Source: an uncultured Synechococcus sp. (GTDB taxonomy: Bacteria > Cyanobacteriota > Cyanobacteriia > PCC-6307 > Cyanobiaceae). From it: a stretch of 43,787 nucleotides of DNA. Made by a program: the position numbers and the translations under genes. Shown here piece after piece: positions 29,482-37,732 of the stretch. The stretch's first letter is position 1; each line of letters opens with the position of its first letter. A model generated the notes under the pieces. That model had not been told where the DNA came from and did not search any database. It saw nothing but the letters and a program-made list of their open reading frames with translations. Location: contig CAJXPL010000021.1 in assembly GCA_913057985.1 (NCBI GenBank), positions 1-43,787 on the forward strand. The letters are read 5' to 3'.

Positions 29482-29501
29482 GATAAGAATGATTCTCATT
29501 C
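29482..29501. promoter_or_regulatory. Fur/Zur-type palindromic box before amiF
   Basis: Contains the perfect inverted repeat GAATGA-TTC-TCATTC. The reverse strand reads TGAGAAT-C-ATTCTTA, close to the 7-1-7 Fur/Zur box TGATAAT-N-ATTATCA. It ends eight bases before the amiF ATG, so a bound repressor would cover the ribosome-binding region or early transcribed DNA. Which family member binds is inference. Confidence 0.55.
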
Positions 29502-29508
29502 CTGCTTT

Positions 29509-30558
29509 ATGGCCAGCACCGGCAGCGTCAGCTCCTGGGACGAATCACTGCTCGTCGCGATGATTCAGTATCCGGTCCCAGTGATCAAAGGACCCGAAGA
29601 TATCCAGACCCAAGTCGATCAAATCTGCAAAGCTGTTGCGACGACTAAGGCTGGCTATCCAGAAGCCGATCTGATCGTGATGCCGGAGTACTCGACTCAG
29701 GGGCTCAACACATCGATCTGGACATACGATGAAATGCTCCTGACCATCGACTCTCCAGAAATTGGCCGCTTCAAGCAGGCGTGCAAAGAGAACGATGTTT
29801 GGGGCGTATTTTCATTAATGGAGGTCAATGACGACCCGAGCAAACCTCCCTTCAATTCAGCCATCATCATTAATTCGGATGGTGAAATAGCACTGCATTA
29901 CCGAAAACTGCAACCCTGGGTCCCCATCGAGCCGTGGTCACCCGGCAACTACGGCATGCCTGTCTGTGATGGACCCAAAGGCTCCAAGCTCGCAGTCTGC
30001 ATCTGCCATGACGGCATGTTCCCAGAGCTCGCTCGAGAAGCTGCATACAAGGGAGCGAACGTCTACATCCGAATCTCGGGTTATTCAACCCAGGTGAATG
30101 ACCAGTGGATTTGGACCAACCGAACCAATGCCTGGCAGAACCTGATGTACACCATTTCGGTCAACCTAGCTGGTTACGATGGTGTCTTCTACTACTTCGG
30201 CGAAGGAACAGTTTGCAACTACGACGGCAACGTTATTCAGCAAGGTCATCGGAACCCCTGGGAGATCGTTACAGCAGAACTATTCCCACGTCTTGTTGAC
30301 AAGGCAAGGGAAAATTGGGCACTTGAAAACAACATCTTCAACTTGGGATGCCGTGCCTACGTAGGCAAGCCTGGGGGCGAAAAAGAGAACTACCTTACCT
30401 GGGTTGAAGACCTAGCCAAAGGCGAATACAAACTTCCTTGGGACAGCAGCATTCGGGTCCGCGACGGATGGAAGTATTACCCCGATGGCGTGAAACTGGG
30501 ACCGATGCCCAAAAACGGAACAACAGCTGCCAAACCAGCTGAGTCAGTCACGGTATAA
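29509..30558 (+). CDS. amiF: Formamidase, nitrilase superfamily (AmiF)
   Basis: A 349-residue carbon-nitrogen hydrolase. The catalytic triad is E60 (MPEYSTQG), K133 ([13 protein letters not shown]) and C166 (CICHDGM), the same positions as I recall for Helicobacter AmiF. Long stretches such as [18 protein letters not shown] are near-identical to that enzyme from memory. It hydrolyses formamide to formate and ammonia in the cytoplasm, without a metal cofactor. The ~15-residue C-terminal Ala/Thr/Pro tail is an extra. It precedes the unrelated formamidase fmdA and has its own hairpin terminator and a Fur/Zur-like box. Confidence 0.93.
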   Translation: MASTGSVSSWDESLLVAMIQYPVPVIKGPEDIQTQVDQICKAVATTKAGYPEADLIVMPEYSTQGLNTSIWTYDEMLLTIDSPEIGRFKQACKENDVWGVFSLMEVNDDPSKPPFNSAIIINSDGEIALHYRKLQPWVPIEPWSPGNYGMPVCDGPKGSKLAVCICHDGMFPELAREAAYKGANVYIRISGYSTQVNDQWIWTNRTNAWQNLMYTISVNLAGYDGVFYYFGEGTVCNYDGNVIQQGHRNPWEIVTAELFPRLVDKARENWALENNIFNLGCRAYVGKPGGEKENYLTWVEDLAKGEYKLPWDSSIRVRDGWKYYPDGVKLGPMPKNGTTAAKPAESVTV

Positions 30559-30567
30559 GCAGGCCTC

Positions 30568-30597
30568 GCCCGGAGCTATCTAGCACCAGCTCCGGGC
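30568..30597 (+). terminator. Hairpin after amiF
   Basis: GCCCGGAGCT pairs perfectly with AGCTCCGGGC (10 bp, 10-nt loop) shortly after the amiF stop. No T-tract follows at once. A second small stem AAAAAC/GTTTTT lies just downstream. Likely separates amiF from fmdA transcription. Confidence 0.6.
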
Positions 30598-30623
30598 GCT
30601 ATCAAAAACGCCACCAGTTTTTA

Positions 30624-30637
30624 GTGTAATCAAATAC
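30624..30637 (+). promoter_or_regulatory. NtcA-like box upstream of fmdA
   Basis: GTGTAATCAAATAC matches GTA-N8-TAC with one change and differs at only two of 14 bases from the urtA box GTGCGATCAAATAC. A -10-like TAGTTC follows after 21 bases (consensus TAN3T). The fmdA ATG is about 100 bp downstream. Confidence 0.5.
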
Positions 30638-30740
30638 CAATATATTTAAACCAAAAAATAGTTCAAGAAAATAAGTATCAGCCACCACATCTCGGCTTTT
30701 TTGTGCTGATTTGAATGTTGGTGGTTGATAGTGTCTTTTC

Positions 30741-31946
30741 ATGCCCGAGACCCTGTTCAAGGTGGATCTCACCAAGCCCATGGACCAGCAGGAGATGCCT
30801 GGTCACAACAGATGGCACCCCGACATTCCTGCTGTTGCATCAGTCAATCCAGGCGACGTCTTCCGCATCGAATGCAAAGACTGGACCGATGGACAGATCA
30901 AAGACAACGACGACCCGCAAGATATTGCTGACGTCAACCTGGAAGTTGTTCACGTCCTGAGCGGCCCGATCTGGGTGAACGGTGCCCAACCGGGCGACAT
31001 CCTCGTTGTGGACATCCTCGAAGTGGGTGCCCTCCAGGGTGATGAATGGGGTTTCACGGGAATTTTTGCCAAAGAAAATGGCGGCGGTTTCCTCACCGAT
31101 CATTTCCCCAAAGCGGCCAAAGCCATCTGGGATCTGGAGGGGGTTTACACCACATCACGGCACATCCCCGGGGTGCGGTTTGCGGGAATCACGCACCCAG
31201 GCTTGATCGGCTGTGCCCCTTCCATGGAGCTGCTCAACGAGTGGAACCGCAGGGAAACAGAACTGGTCAACACAGCACCGGATCGCCGGACCTACGGCGC
31301 TGGCCTTTCCGGCAGTGAGCCTGTGCTGGCCGCCCTGCCCAACCCCAACAGCGCCATTCTTGGCAATGTGGCAGCGGGTGATTTCGATCGCATCGCCAAT
31401 GAAGCAGCCCGCACCGTTCCACCCCGGGAGCATGGCGGCAACTGCGACATCAAGAACCTCACCAAAGGCACACGGATCTATTTCCCTGTGTATGTGGAAG
31501 GGGCAAAACTCTCCATGGGAGACATCCACTTCTCCCAGGGTGATGGAGAAATCTCCTTCTGCGGTGCCATCGAGATGTCGGGCTACCTCGACCTGCATGT
31601 TGATCTGATCAAAGGTGGCATGGCCAAGTACGGGATGGTCAATCCCATGTTCAAGACCAGCCCCGTGGAGCCTCACTACAGCGACTACCTCGTCTTCGAG
31701 GGAATTTCTGTGGATGAATTCGAAGGCAAGCAGTACTACATGGATGTGCATATTGCTTACCGCCGAGCCTGCTTGAACGCTATTGAGTACCTGAAGAAAT
31801 TCGGCTACACCGGCGAACAGGCCTATCTGCTGTTGAGTTGTGCTCCTGTGGAAGGCAGGATCAGCGGCATTGTCGACATCCCCAATGCCTGCTGCACCCT
31901 GGCGTTGCCGACATCCATCTTTGACAAGGACATTCTTCCTTGCTGA
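30741..31946 (+). CDS. fmdA: Formamidase, acetamidase/formamidase family (FmdA)
   Basis: A 401-residue protein of the FmdA/AmdA family, unrelated to AmiF. Visible are KPMDQQEMPGHNRWHPDIPAVASVNPGD, IECKDWTDGQIKDNDDP, a histidine-bearing centre (HVLSGPIWVNGAQPGDILVVDI) and HPGLIGCAPSMELLNEWNRRE. Length and order match the ~407-residue FmdA of methylotrophs. It releases ammonia from formamide; family structures contain a metal. The zinc-ribbon FmdB gene follows, as in methylotroph fmd clusters, whose transporter is of the Urt type. Confidence 0.92.
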   Translation: MPETLFKVDLTKPMDQQEMPGHNRWHPDIPAVASVNPGDVFRIECKDWTDGQIKDNDDPQDIADVNLEVVHVLSGPIWVNGAQPGDILVVDILEVGALQGDEWGFTGIFAKENGGGFLTDHFPKAAKAIWDLEGVYTTSRHIPGVRFAGITHPGLIGCAPSMELLNEWNRRETELVNTAPDRRTYGAGLSGSEPVLAALPNPNSAILGNVAAGDFDRIANEAARTVPPREHGGNCDIKNLTKGTRIYFPVYVEGAKLSMGDIHFSQGDGEISFCGAIEMSGYLDLHVDLIKGGMAKYGMVNPMFKTSPVEPHYSDYLVFEGISVDEFEGKQYYMDVHIAYRRACLNAIEYLKKFGYTGEQAYLLLSCAPVEGRISGIVDIPNACCTLALPTSIFDKDILPC

Positions 31947-32021
31947 GGGACAACCCTCCAAGCTCAACAGCGAAGGGGTCAATCCAACGATTGACTCCTT
32001 CTTTTTGAACCAATCAAGACC

Positions 32022-32297
32022 ATGCCAGTTTACGAATTCGCCTGTTCCACCGACGAATGCCCAACCTATGAAGTGTGGAGAGCGATCTCTGATCGCGACG
32101 CCAGCACAGAATGTCCGGAATGCGGCAGTCAGGGACGGCGACTGTTCAATCCACCGATGATGCTGACCGGTGGTTTGCGTTTGAAAGCCGAACGGAAGGA
32201 ACCTGAACTCGTCACCAAGAAAATTCGGGAGCCTTCCAGCAAACCACGGCTACAAGAAAGCACCACCCGACCGTGGATGCTGAATCGCGGTTGCTGA
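32022..32297 (+). CDS. fmdB: FmdB-type zinc-ribbon regulatory protein
   Basis: A 91-residue protein starting MPVYEFAC. The zinc ribbon is made by an N-terminal CSTDEC and a CPECGSQGRR. The rest is basic and probably disordered (SSKPRLQESTTRPW), with a final cysteine. FmdB proteins accompany fmdA and are thought to regulate the cluster, but the mechanism is not established. It lies 75 bp after fmdA and before a strong terminator, so it shares that transcript. Confidence 0.85.
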   Translation: MPVYEFACSTDECPTYEVWRAISDRDASTECPECGSQGRRLFNPPMMLTGGLRLKAERKEPELVTKKIREPSSKPRLQESTTRPWMLNRGC

Positions 32298-32317
32298 CGA
32301 ACTAACTCCAAAACAAA

Positions 32318-32350
32318 CCCCCCGCAACGTGCTGTTGCGGGGGGTTTTTT
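32318..32350 (+). terminator. Strong intrinsic terminator after fmdB
   Basis: CCCCCCGCAAC-GTGCT-GTTGCGGGGGG, an 11-bp perfect stem, followed by TTTTTT. On the other strand the stem is followed by a TTTGTTTT run, so it can also stop the converging urt operon. Confidence 0.95.
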
Positions 32351-32359
32351 GATGACCGA

Positions 32360-33115
32360 TTAAACAGTTAGGAACTCTTGAATGACTGCCTCCGACAGAT
32401 TAGATGTAGGCCCGCTGGAGACAATTCCACCACGCTGCATGGCGTAGTAGAAGTTCGATTGACGTACAAAATGCAAGTGTTGCTCAACAAGTAAGACGCT
32501 GATACCCGTCTCTTTAATGATGCGCTGAACAGCCCGCTCGATATCAAGGATGATCGAGGGTTGAATCCCCTCGGTGGGCTCATCCAGCAAAAGCAGCTTG
32601 GGCTGACCAAGCAAGGCACGCGCAATGGCCAGCTGCTGCTGTTGACCACCACTCAGGTCACCCCCACGCCGATTCAGAAACTCCTCAAGAATGGGGAAGA
32701 GTTCATAAATGAAGGGATCAATATGGCGATTTTTGCCCATACCGCCAGGGAGAGCTTCCATGCCAAGCATCAGATTCTCGCGAACCGTCAGGCGGGGAAT
32801 GATGTCACGCCCCTGGGACACATATCCAATGCCATGGCGAGCACGGCGATAAGGGGGTTGCTTCAACAACTGGTTTGATTCATATTCGATCGAACCACTT
32901 TTCTGCTGAAGCAGACCAATCAATGTTTTCAGGAACGTGGTTTTACCCACACCATTGCGACCAATCAGGCAAACCATTTCCCCTTTGGGAATCTGTAGAT
33001 CAACATCCCGAAGAATGTGACTTTCACCGTAATAAACGTTGACGCCTGACGCCTTAAGGATCAAGTCAGATGAAGTTGGATGCATGGTGGATGTTTCAAG
33101 AATTGCAGTCGGCAT
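32360..33115 (-). CDS. urtE: Urea ABC transporter ATP-binding protein UrtE
   Basis: A 251-residue ATPase of the LivF type. Walker A is GRNGVGKT (52-59), the signature LSGGQQQQ, Walker B LLLLDEPTEG, and the switch histidine in LLVEQHLHF. It powers urea import from the cytoplasmic face with UrtD. It is the last gene of the urt operon, 21 bp after urtD. The ATG of MPTAILE is used; an internal ATG (MHPTSS) is a possible alternative. Confidence 0.95.
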   Translation of the reverse strand: MPTAILETSTMHPTSSDLILKASGVNVYYGESHILRDVDLQIPKGEMVCLIGRNGVGKTTFLKTLIGLLQQKSGSIEYESNQLLKQPPYRRARHGIGYVSQGRDIIPRLTVRENLMLGMEALPGGMGKNRHIDPFIYELFPILEEFLNRRGGDLSGGQQQQLAIARALLGQPKLLLLDEPTEGIQPSIILDIERAVQRIIKETGISVLLVEQHLHFVRQSNFYYAMQRGGIVSSGPTSNLSEAVIQEFLTV

Positions 33116-33136
33116 GACATCTAGTTCAATAGATTT

Positions 33137-33886
33137 TTAGTGGTCATCAGATTCACCGAGATACACTTCAATCACGCGAGGGTCAGCCTTCACCTCATCC
33201 AACGTCCCCTCCGTCAATTTCTGGCCTTGATGGAGCACGGTGACAGGAGCCCCGAGGTCGCGGATGAACTCCATGTCGTGTTCAATCACCACAACGGTGT
33301 GCTCCCCCGCCAGGGATTTGATCAGATCAGCAGTTTTGGAGGTTTCCTCATCCGTCAAACCAGCAACAGGCTCATCCAAGAGGATGATGTCGGGAGACTG
33401 GGCCACCAACATTGAAATGGCAAGCCACTGCTTCTGACCGTGGGACAACGAGCCCGCCTGCCATTTGGCATAGGGAGCGAGACCCACGTACTCCATGATT
33501 TTGAAGACCTCGTCCTTAACAGTGTCGTTCAAGGATTCCGTCAATAACGCCAACGGATTCTTATTCGGTGATGCCGTGAGCTCAAGGTTGCGCTGAACAG
33601 TCAAGTTCTCCCATACACGAGGAGTTTGGAATTTGCGTCCAACACCAAGGCGAGAAATCTTTTGCTCAGAGAGACCGACGATGCTCTTGCCACGTAATGT
33701 CACATCCCCTTTTGTTGGACGAACTTTGCCGGTGATCACATCCAGGAATGTTGTTTTACCGGCTCCATTTGGACCGATAATCGAGCGAAGCTCACCGGGA
33801 CGAAGCGAGAAGGAAAGATCAGTGAGGGCGTAGAAGCCGTCAAAACTGACGCTGACGTCATCTAGATCAAGAATGGCTTGCGACAT
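33137..33886 (-). CDS. urtD: Urea ABC transporter ATP-binding protein UrtD
   Basis: A 249-residue ATPase of the LivG type. Walker A GPNGAGKT (38-45), signature region LSHGQKQWLAISM, Walker B IILLDEPVAGLTDEE and the His of VVIEHDMEF. Paired with UrtE on the UrtB/UrtC permeases. The LSHGQKQW form of the signature is a recognised UrtD trait. Confidence 0.95.
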   Translation of the reverse strand: MSQAILDLDDVSVSFDGFYALTDLSFSLRPGELRSIIGPNGAGKTTFLDVITGKVRPTKGDVTLRGKSIVGLSEQKISRLGVGRKFQTPRVWENLTVQRNLELTASPNKNPLALLTESLNDTVKDEVFKIMEYVGLAPYAKWQAGSLSHGQKQWLAISMLVAQSPDIILLDEPVAGLTDEETSKTADLIKSLAGEHTVVVIEHDMEFIRDLGAPVTVLHQGQKLTEGTLDEVKADPRVIEVYLGESDDH

Positions 33887-33915
33887 AAGAGCAAATTCAA
33901 TGGGATTAGAAACAT

Positions 33916-35064
33916 TTAGGCTGATGCAGACTCACTTTGAGCTGATTCATCAAGGTCGAGTTTGGGATAGGTTGCTGTCTTCTTGGCAAGACCAAAGGCT
34001 GCAAGCATTGAGCGGAATCCACCTTTGGTGAACCAGCCGTAAATTCCATCAGGCATCAAAACAACAACAAATACAAATAGTGCGCCTTGGACAAATAGCC
34101 ATGCTTCCGGCAATGCCTCACTAACCAAACTTCTAAGGTAGTTGACAACAACAGCACCAAGAATTGGACCTATAAGCGTGCCGCGACCACCGACGGCAAC
34201 CCAGATCACCATTTCAATCGACATCGAAATCGACATGAACTGCGGAGAAACAATGCCCGACTGAACGGTGTAAAGCGCGCCCGAAACACCAGCCAAAGCA
34301 CCTGCTACAACAAAGACGATGACTTTAAATGGAGTTGGATTAAATCCTGAAAAGCGAAGACGTGGTTCATCATCACGAATTCCAATAAGCGCATCCCCAA
34401 AGCGCCCAGATGTTAGATATTTACAAAGCAAAAAGGCAAATGGGAGAAGAATCAATGTGATTCGATAAAAAAGCAACTGGGCATCATCTGAACCAGCTTG
34501 CATTCCAAAAATTTCAGTCGTACTGGTCTTCAGACCATTGGTTCCGTTGACAAGTTTTTGCTGACCGTTGAAGAAATGGTAGAAAACCATCAAGGAGGCT
34601 TGGGTGATAATCGAGAAATACACACCCTTGATCCTGTTCCTAAAAATAAGATAGCCAACAAGTCCTGCCACAATCGACGGGACAATAAAAATCGCGGCTA
34701 TCGAAACGGGGAAGGACCAGAAAGGTTCCCAGAAGAATGGCAATTGATCGACACCATAGTTCTCAAAAAACTTGGGCAATCCGTTTGCGCCTGTTGTGAA
34801 GTCATTTTTGGTAACCAGCAACAGGTGCATGGCGATGGCGTAACCACCGAGGGAGAAGAAAATACCCTGACCCAGACTGAGCAAACCTGTATAACCCCAG
34901 ATAAGGTCAATACCAAGGGCAACAAAAGCGAGAGAAAAGTAGCGACCAAACAAATTTAGCCGAAACTGAGAAAAACCAAATAAATCCTTATCTGCCATGG
35001 CTGGCAATATAAAGAAGGCAAAGGCCAGAAGGATCCAGGGGATCAGGCGCTTAAAAAGTTTCAT
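33916..35064 (-). CDS. urtC: Urea ABC transporter permease UrtC
   Basis: A 382-residue LivM-type permease with eight to ten hydrophobic segments. It contains the extended loop KNDFTTGANGLPKFFENYGVDQLPF and the EAA-like stretch FGDALIGIRDDEPRLRFSGFN contacting the ATPases. It forms the inner-membrane channel with UrtB. Sequence here is visibly AT-richer than the urease genes. It follows urtB by 18 bp. Confidence 0.94.
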   Translation of the reverse strand: MKLFKRLIPWILLAFAFFILPAMADKDLFGFSQFRLNLFGRYFSLAFVALGIDLIWGYTGLLSLGQGIFFSLGGYAIAMHLLLVTKNDFTTGANGLPKFFENYGVDQLPFFWEPFWSFPVSIAAIFIVPSIVAGLVGYLIFRNRIKGVYFSIITQASLMVFYHFFNGQQKLVNGTNGLKTSTTEIFGMQAGSDDAQLLFYRITLILLPFAFLLCKYLTSGRFGDALIGIRDDEPRLRFSGFNPTPFKVIVFVVAGALAGVSGALYTVQSGIVSPQFMSISMSIEMVIWVAVGGRGTLIGPILGAVVVNYLRSLVSEALPEAWLFVQGALFVFVVVLMPDGIYGWFTKGGFRSMLAAFGLAKKTATYPKLDLDESAQSESASA

Positions 35065-35082
35065 TGGAATAATGCAAAGTCA

Positions 35083-36243
35083 TTAAGCATCAACTGAGCG
35101 TCCCTTTTGAGGGAACATACCGGTTGGCTTGAACTGAAGGAAAGCAATAATGAAGATGAAAACGAGCACCAACGACATACTCGTTGTGGCAAAGAATTCG
35201 GTGACAGCCCTCAAACCCTCTGGCATATCGGGGAATGCAATCAACAACGATCCAGAGCCGATGATGGATTGAATAATGCCAAGCATCATCGACGCAATCA
35301 CGGTTCCAACCAGGTTGCCGACACCACCAAGAACAATCACCATGAAGCAGGAGACGATGTAGGACGCTCCGAGGTTTGGACCGACAGAGCCCAACAGGGT
35401 GATGGCACAACCCGCCACCCCAGCAAGACCAGATCCAATACCAAAAGTGATGCTGTCAACGCTGTCGGTGGGAATGCCCAGACAGTTGCTCATTTCACGG
35501 TTCTGGGTCACCGAACGAATGCGGACTCCCCAGACACTTTTGGTCAGGAACCAGGCGACGGCAGCCAACAGAAGCGCCGACAAAACAATGATAAAGATTC
35601 GGATACCAGGCAGTTCAATCCCACCGATGGAACCCCAACTTCCTTGCAACCATTTGGGTGCCGTGACATCAATGTTGCGTGGCCCAAACCAGGGGTTTGA
35701 AAAGAAGCGACCAAAAGAAGCGAAAATATTGATTGAAAAAATCCCAAGCAAACCGGCCACAGCCCAGACAGCACCACCGAGATAGCTGGAAAATGATGCT
35801 TCTTTCAGGGACGAGGGCATGAAGCGTTTGGCCAACCAACCCAGCAGTGCTGTCACACCGATTCCCAGCACCATGGCCAGGGAAACACTGCGAACGAACT
35901 GAATCAGGATGAGGCTGACACCCCATGTGGCCAGAAGAGTTTCTAGCGGTCGCCCGTACAAACGCCGGATCAACGTGCGTTCCAATAAAACACCGACCAA
36001 GGCCGTGACCACGAAAGAAGCAACAAGTGCCACGAGGTAATACAGCTCGAACACAGATGCACCCAAGGGGCGAAACATGTTCTGAATCACAAAGGTGACA
36101 TAGGCGCCTAGCATCATGAATTCACCATGGGCGAGATTAATTACACCCATCAATCCAAAGACGATTGCCAAGCCAGTCGCCGCAAGCAAAAGCACCGAGC
36201 CAATGCTTAAACCATCAAGAATCTGCGAAAAAACTAGCTCCAT
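35083..36243 (-). CDS. urtB: Urea ABC transporter permease UrtB
   Basis: A 386-residue LivH-type permease. Hydrophobic helices start at LVFSQILDGLSIGSVLLLAATGLAIVFG; the ATPase-contact loop is SVTQNREMSNCLGIPTDSVDSITFG. The central insertion of about 50 residues (SIGGIELPGIRI and before) fits UrtB rather than the shorter LivH. It is separated from urtA by a hairpin with a T-tract, so its expression probably depends on read-through. Confidence 0.94.
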   Translation of the reverse strand: MELVFSQILDGLSIGSVLLLAATGLAIVFGLMGVINLAHGEFMMLGAYVTFVIQNMFRPLGASVFELYYLVALVASFVVTALVGVLLERTLIRRLYGRPLETLLATWGVSLILIQFVRSVSLAMVLGIGVTALLGWLAKRFMPSSLKEASFSSYLGGAVWAVAGLLGIFSINIFASFGRFFSNPWFGPRNIDVTAPKWLQGSWGSIGGIELPGIRIFIIVLSALLLAAVAWFLTKSVWGVRIRSVTQNREMSNCLGIPTDSVDSITFGIGSGLAGVAGCAITLLGSVGPNLGASYIVSCFMVIVLGGVGNLVGTVIASMMLGIIQSIIGSGSLLIAFPDMPEGLRAVTEFFATTSMSLVLVFIFIIAFLQFKPTGMFPQKGRSVDA

Positions 36244-36256
36244 GATTTCATCGGAT

Positions 36257-36291
36257 AAAAAAAAGGCGGATCAAACAAAGTCTGATCCACC
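36257..36291 (-). terminator. Intercistronic terminator between urtA and urtB
   Basis: On the minus strand GGTGGATCA pairs with TGATCCGCC (9 bp including one G-T), followed by TTTTTTTT, 14 bp before the urtB start. It should end most transcripts after urtA and let a fraction continue. Confidence 0.85.
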
Positions 36292-36316
36292 CAGGATTAA
36301 ATTTCTGAATCAAGAA

Positions 36317-37612
36317 TCACATCTTGAACTTACCGGCGTCCGGACGATCGAGAGTCCAGTCGCAGGCGTATCCCTTGGTCTCAGGAACGTACTGGTTCCA
36401 AGTGATCGGAGCAACGGGAGTTTTGCTATCCCAAAGGATTTCAAACTGACCGTCAGCCTTGGCTTCACCGATACGAACGGTCTGTGAGATGTGGTGGTTG
36501 GGATACATCTCGATGGGACCCTGCGGAGCATCCAACTTGATGCCAATCAGAGTGTCTCTGACAGCATCGAGATCCTCATAAGTGCCAGCTTTCTCAACTG
36601 CAGCCTTCCACAGGTAGACCATGTTGTAGGCCGATTCCATCGGGTCATTGGTCACCCGATCGTCGCCATACATTGCGATGAAAGCTTCATTGAAGTTATT
36701 GGCAGCCTCCGTTCCGAGAGACATGAAATAATTCCAAGCCGCATAGGTTCCACCAACATAGTCAGGACCGATCTGGCGAATCTCTTCTTCCGCAATGGAG
36801 AAGGACATGATCGGATACTTGTCCGGGGTGATGCCAGCAGCCTTGAACTGCTTGAACAGTGCAACGTTGGAGTCACCGTTCAGAGTATTGATGATGATTC
36901 CACCATCGGGGAATTCCTTCTTGATCTTGGCGATGATCGGAGCAACCTCAGTGTTACCCAGGGGGATGTAGTCCTCACCCACAGTTACACCACCCAGGCT
37001 CTTGACCTGCTCTTTAATGATGGTGTTTGCCGTGCGTGGGTAAACGTAGTCAGAGCCGACGAGATAGACCTTCTTGCCGTACTTGTCGGCAAATTTTTCA
37101 AACAACCAGTCAACAGCGGGCTCAGCCTGCTGGTTGGGCACAGCACCGGTATAGAAGATGTTCTTGGAACACTCCTGACCCTCGTACTGAATGGGATAGA
37201 AGAGGAAGTGATCCTTGGCTTCGTAGACAGGCAGCATGGCCTTACGGCTGGCTGAGGTCCAACCACCGAACACCACAGCAACCTTGTCTGCGTCGATCAG
37301 CTTCTGAGATTTCTCGGCGAAGGTGGGCCAGTCAGAGGCACCATCTTCGGAGACGTAAGTGATCTTATAAGACTTGTCGTCGATCTTGACGCCACCCGCG
37401 TCATTGATCTCCTTAATCGCCATCTCCTCAACCTCCTTGAGGGTGGTTTCAGAGATCGCCATGGTTCCACTCAGGGAGTGGAGAATGCCCACCTTGATTT
37501 CGCCGTCGAAATCACCACCGGCAGTATCACCGCCGCCACAGGCCGTCATCGTGACGCCGACAGCCGTTGCAGCGAAGCCAGCGAGAACTCGCTTTGAAAG
37601 TGAACTAATCAT
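36317..37612 (-). CDS. urtA: Urea ABC transporter substrate-binding lipoprotein UrtA
   Basis: A 431-residue binding protein when started at MISSLSK, which gives a proper lipoprotein signal ending TMTAC with Cys25. A longer ORF start would run through the promoter box. The mature part is a Leu/Ile/Val-type periplasmic domain (IKVGILHSLSGTMAISE, VFGGWTSASRKAMLPV, LFYPIQYEGQECSKNIFYTGA). The latter is typical of UrtA/FmdD/AmiC-like proteins that bind urea or short amides. Abundant expression is expected because of the terminator behind it. Confidence 0.95.
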   Translation of the reverse strand: MISSLSKRVLAGFAATAVGVTMTACGGGDTAGGDFDGEIKVGILHSLSGTMAISETTLKEVEEMAIKEINDAGGVKIDDKSYKITYVSEDGASDWPTFAEKSQKLIDADKVAVVFGGWTSASRKAMLPVYEAKDHFLFYPIQYEGQECSKNIFYTGAVPNQQAEPAVDWLFEKFADKYGKKVYLVGSDYVYPRTANTIIKEQVKSLGGVTVGEDYIPLGNTEVAPIIAKIKKEFPDGGIIINTLNGDSNVALFKQFKAAGITPDKYPIMSFSIAEEEIRQIGPDYVGGTYAAWNYFMSLGTEAANNFNEAFIAMYGDDRVTNDPMESAYNMVYLWKAAVEKAGTYEDLDAVRDTLIGIKLDAPQGPIEMYPNHHISQTVRIGEAKADGQFEILWDSKTPVAPITWNQYVPETKGYACDWTLDRPDAGKFKM

Positions 37613-37661
37613 TTCCCGAGAGACAAGCAAAGAGACAAGAACCGCCCAGGGGCGTTTACGA

Positions 37662-37704
37662 AAGGTATGGAGAGTGACAACTGCGGAAATGTATTTGATC
37701 GCAC
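37662..37704 (-). promoter_or_regulatory. NtcA-activated promoter of urtA (box and -10)
   Basis: On the minus strand GTGCGATCAAATAC (37691-37704) matches GTA-N8-TAC with one change. Exactly 23 bases later comes TACCTT (37662-37667), matching TAN3T. This is the classic NtcA class-II spacing, with transcription starting roughly 45-50 bp before the urtA ATG. Confidence 0.7.
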
Positions 37705-37732
37705 CTTTTGTTGATTCCAAGGTTTTCGACAA

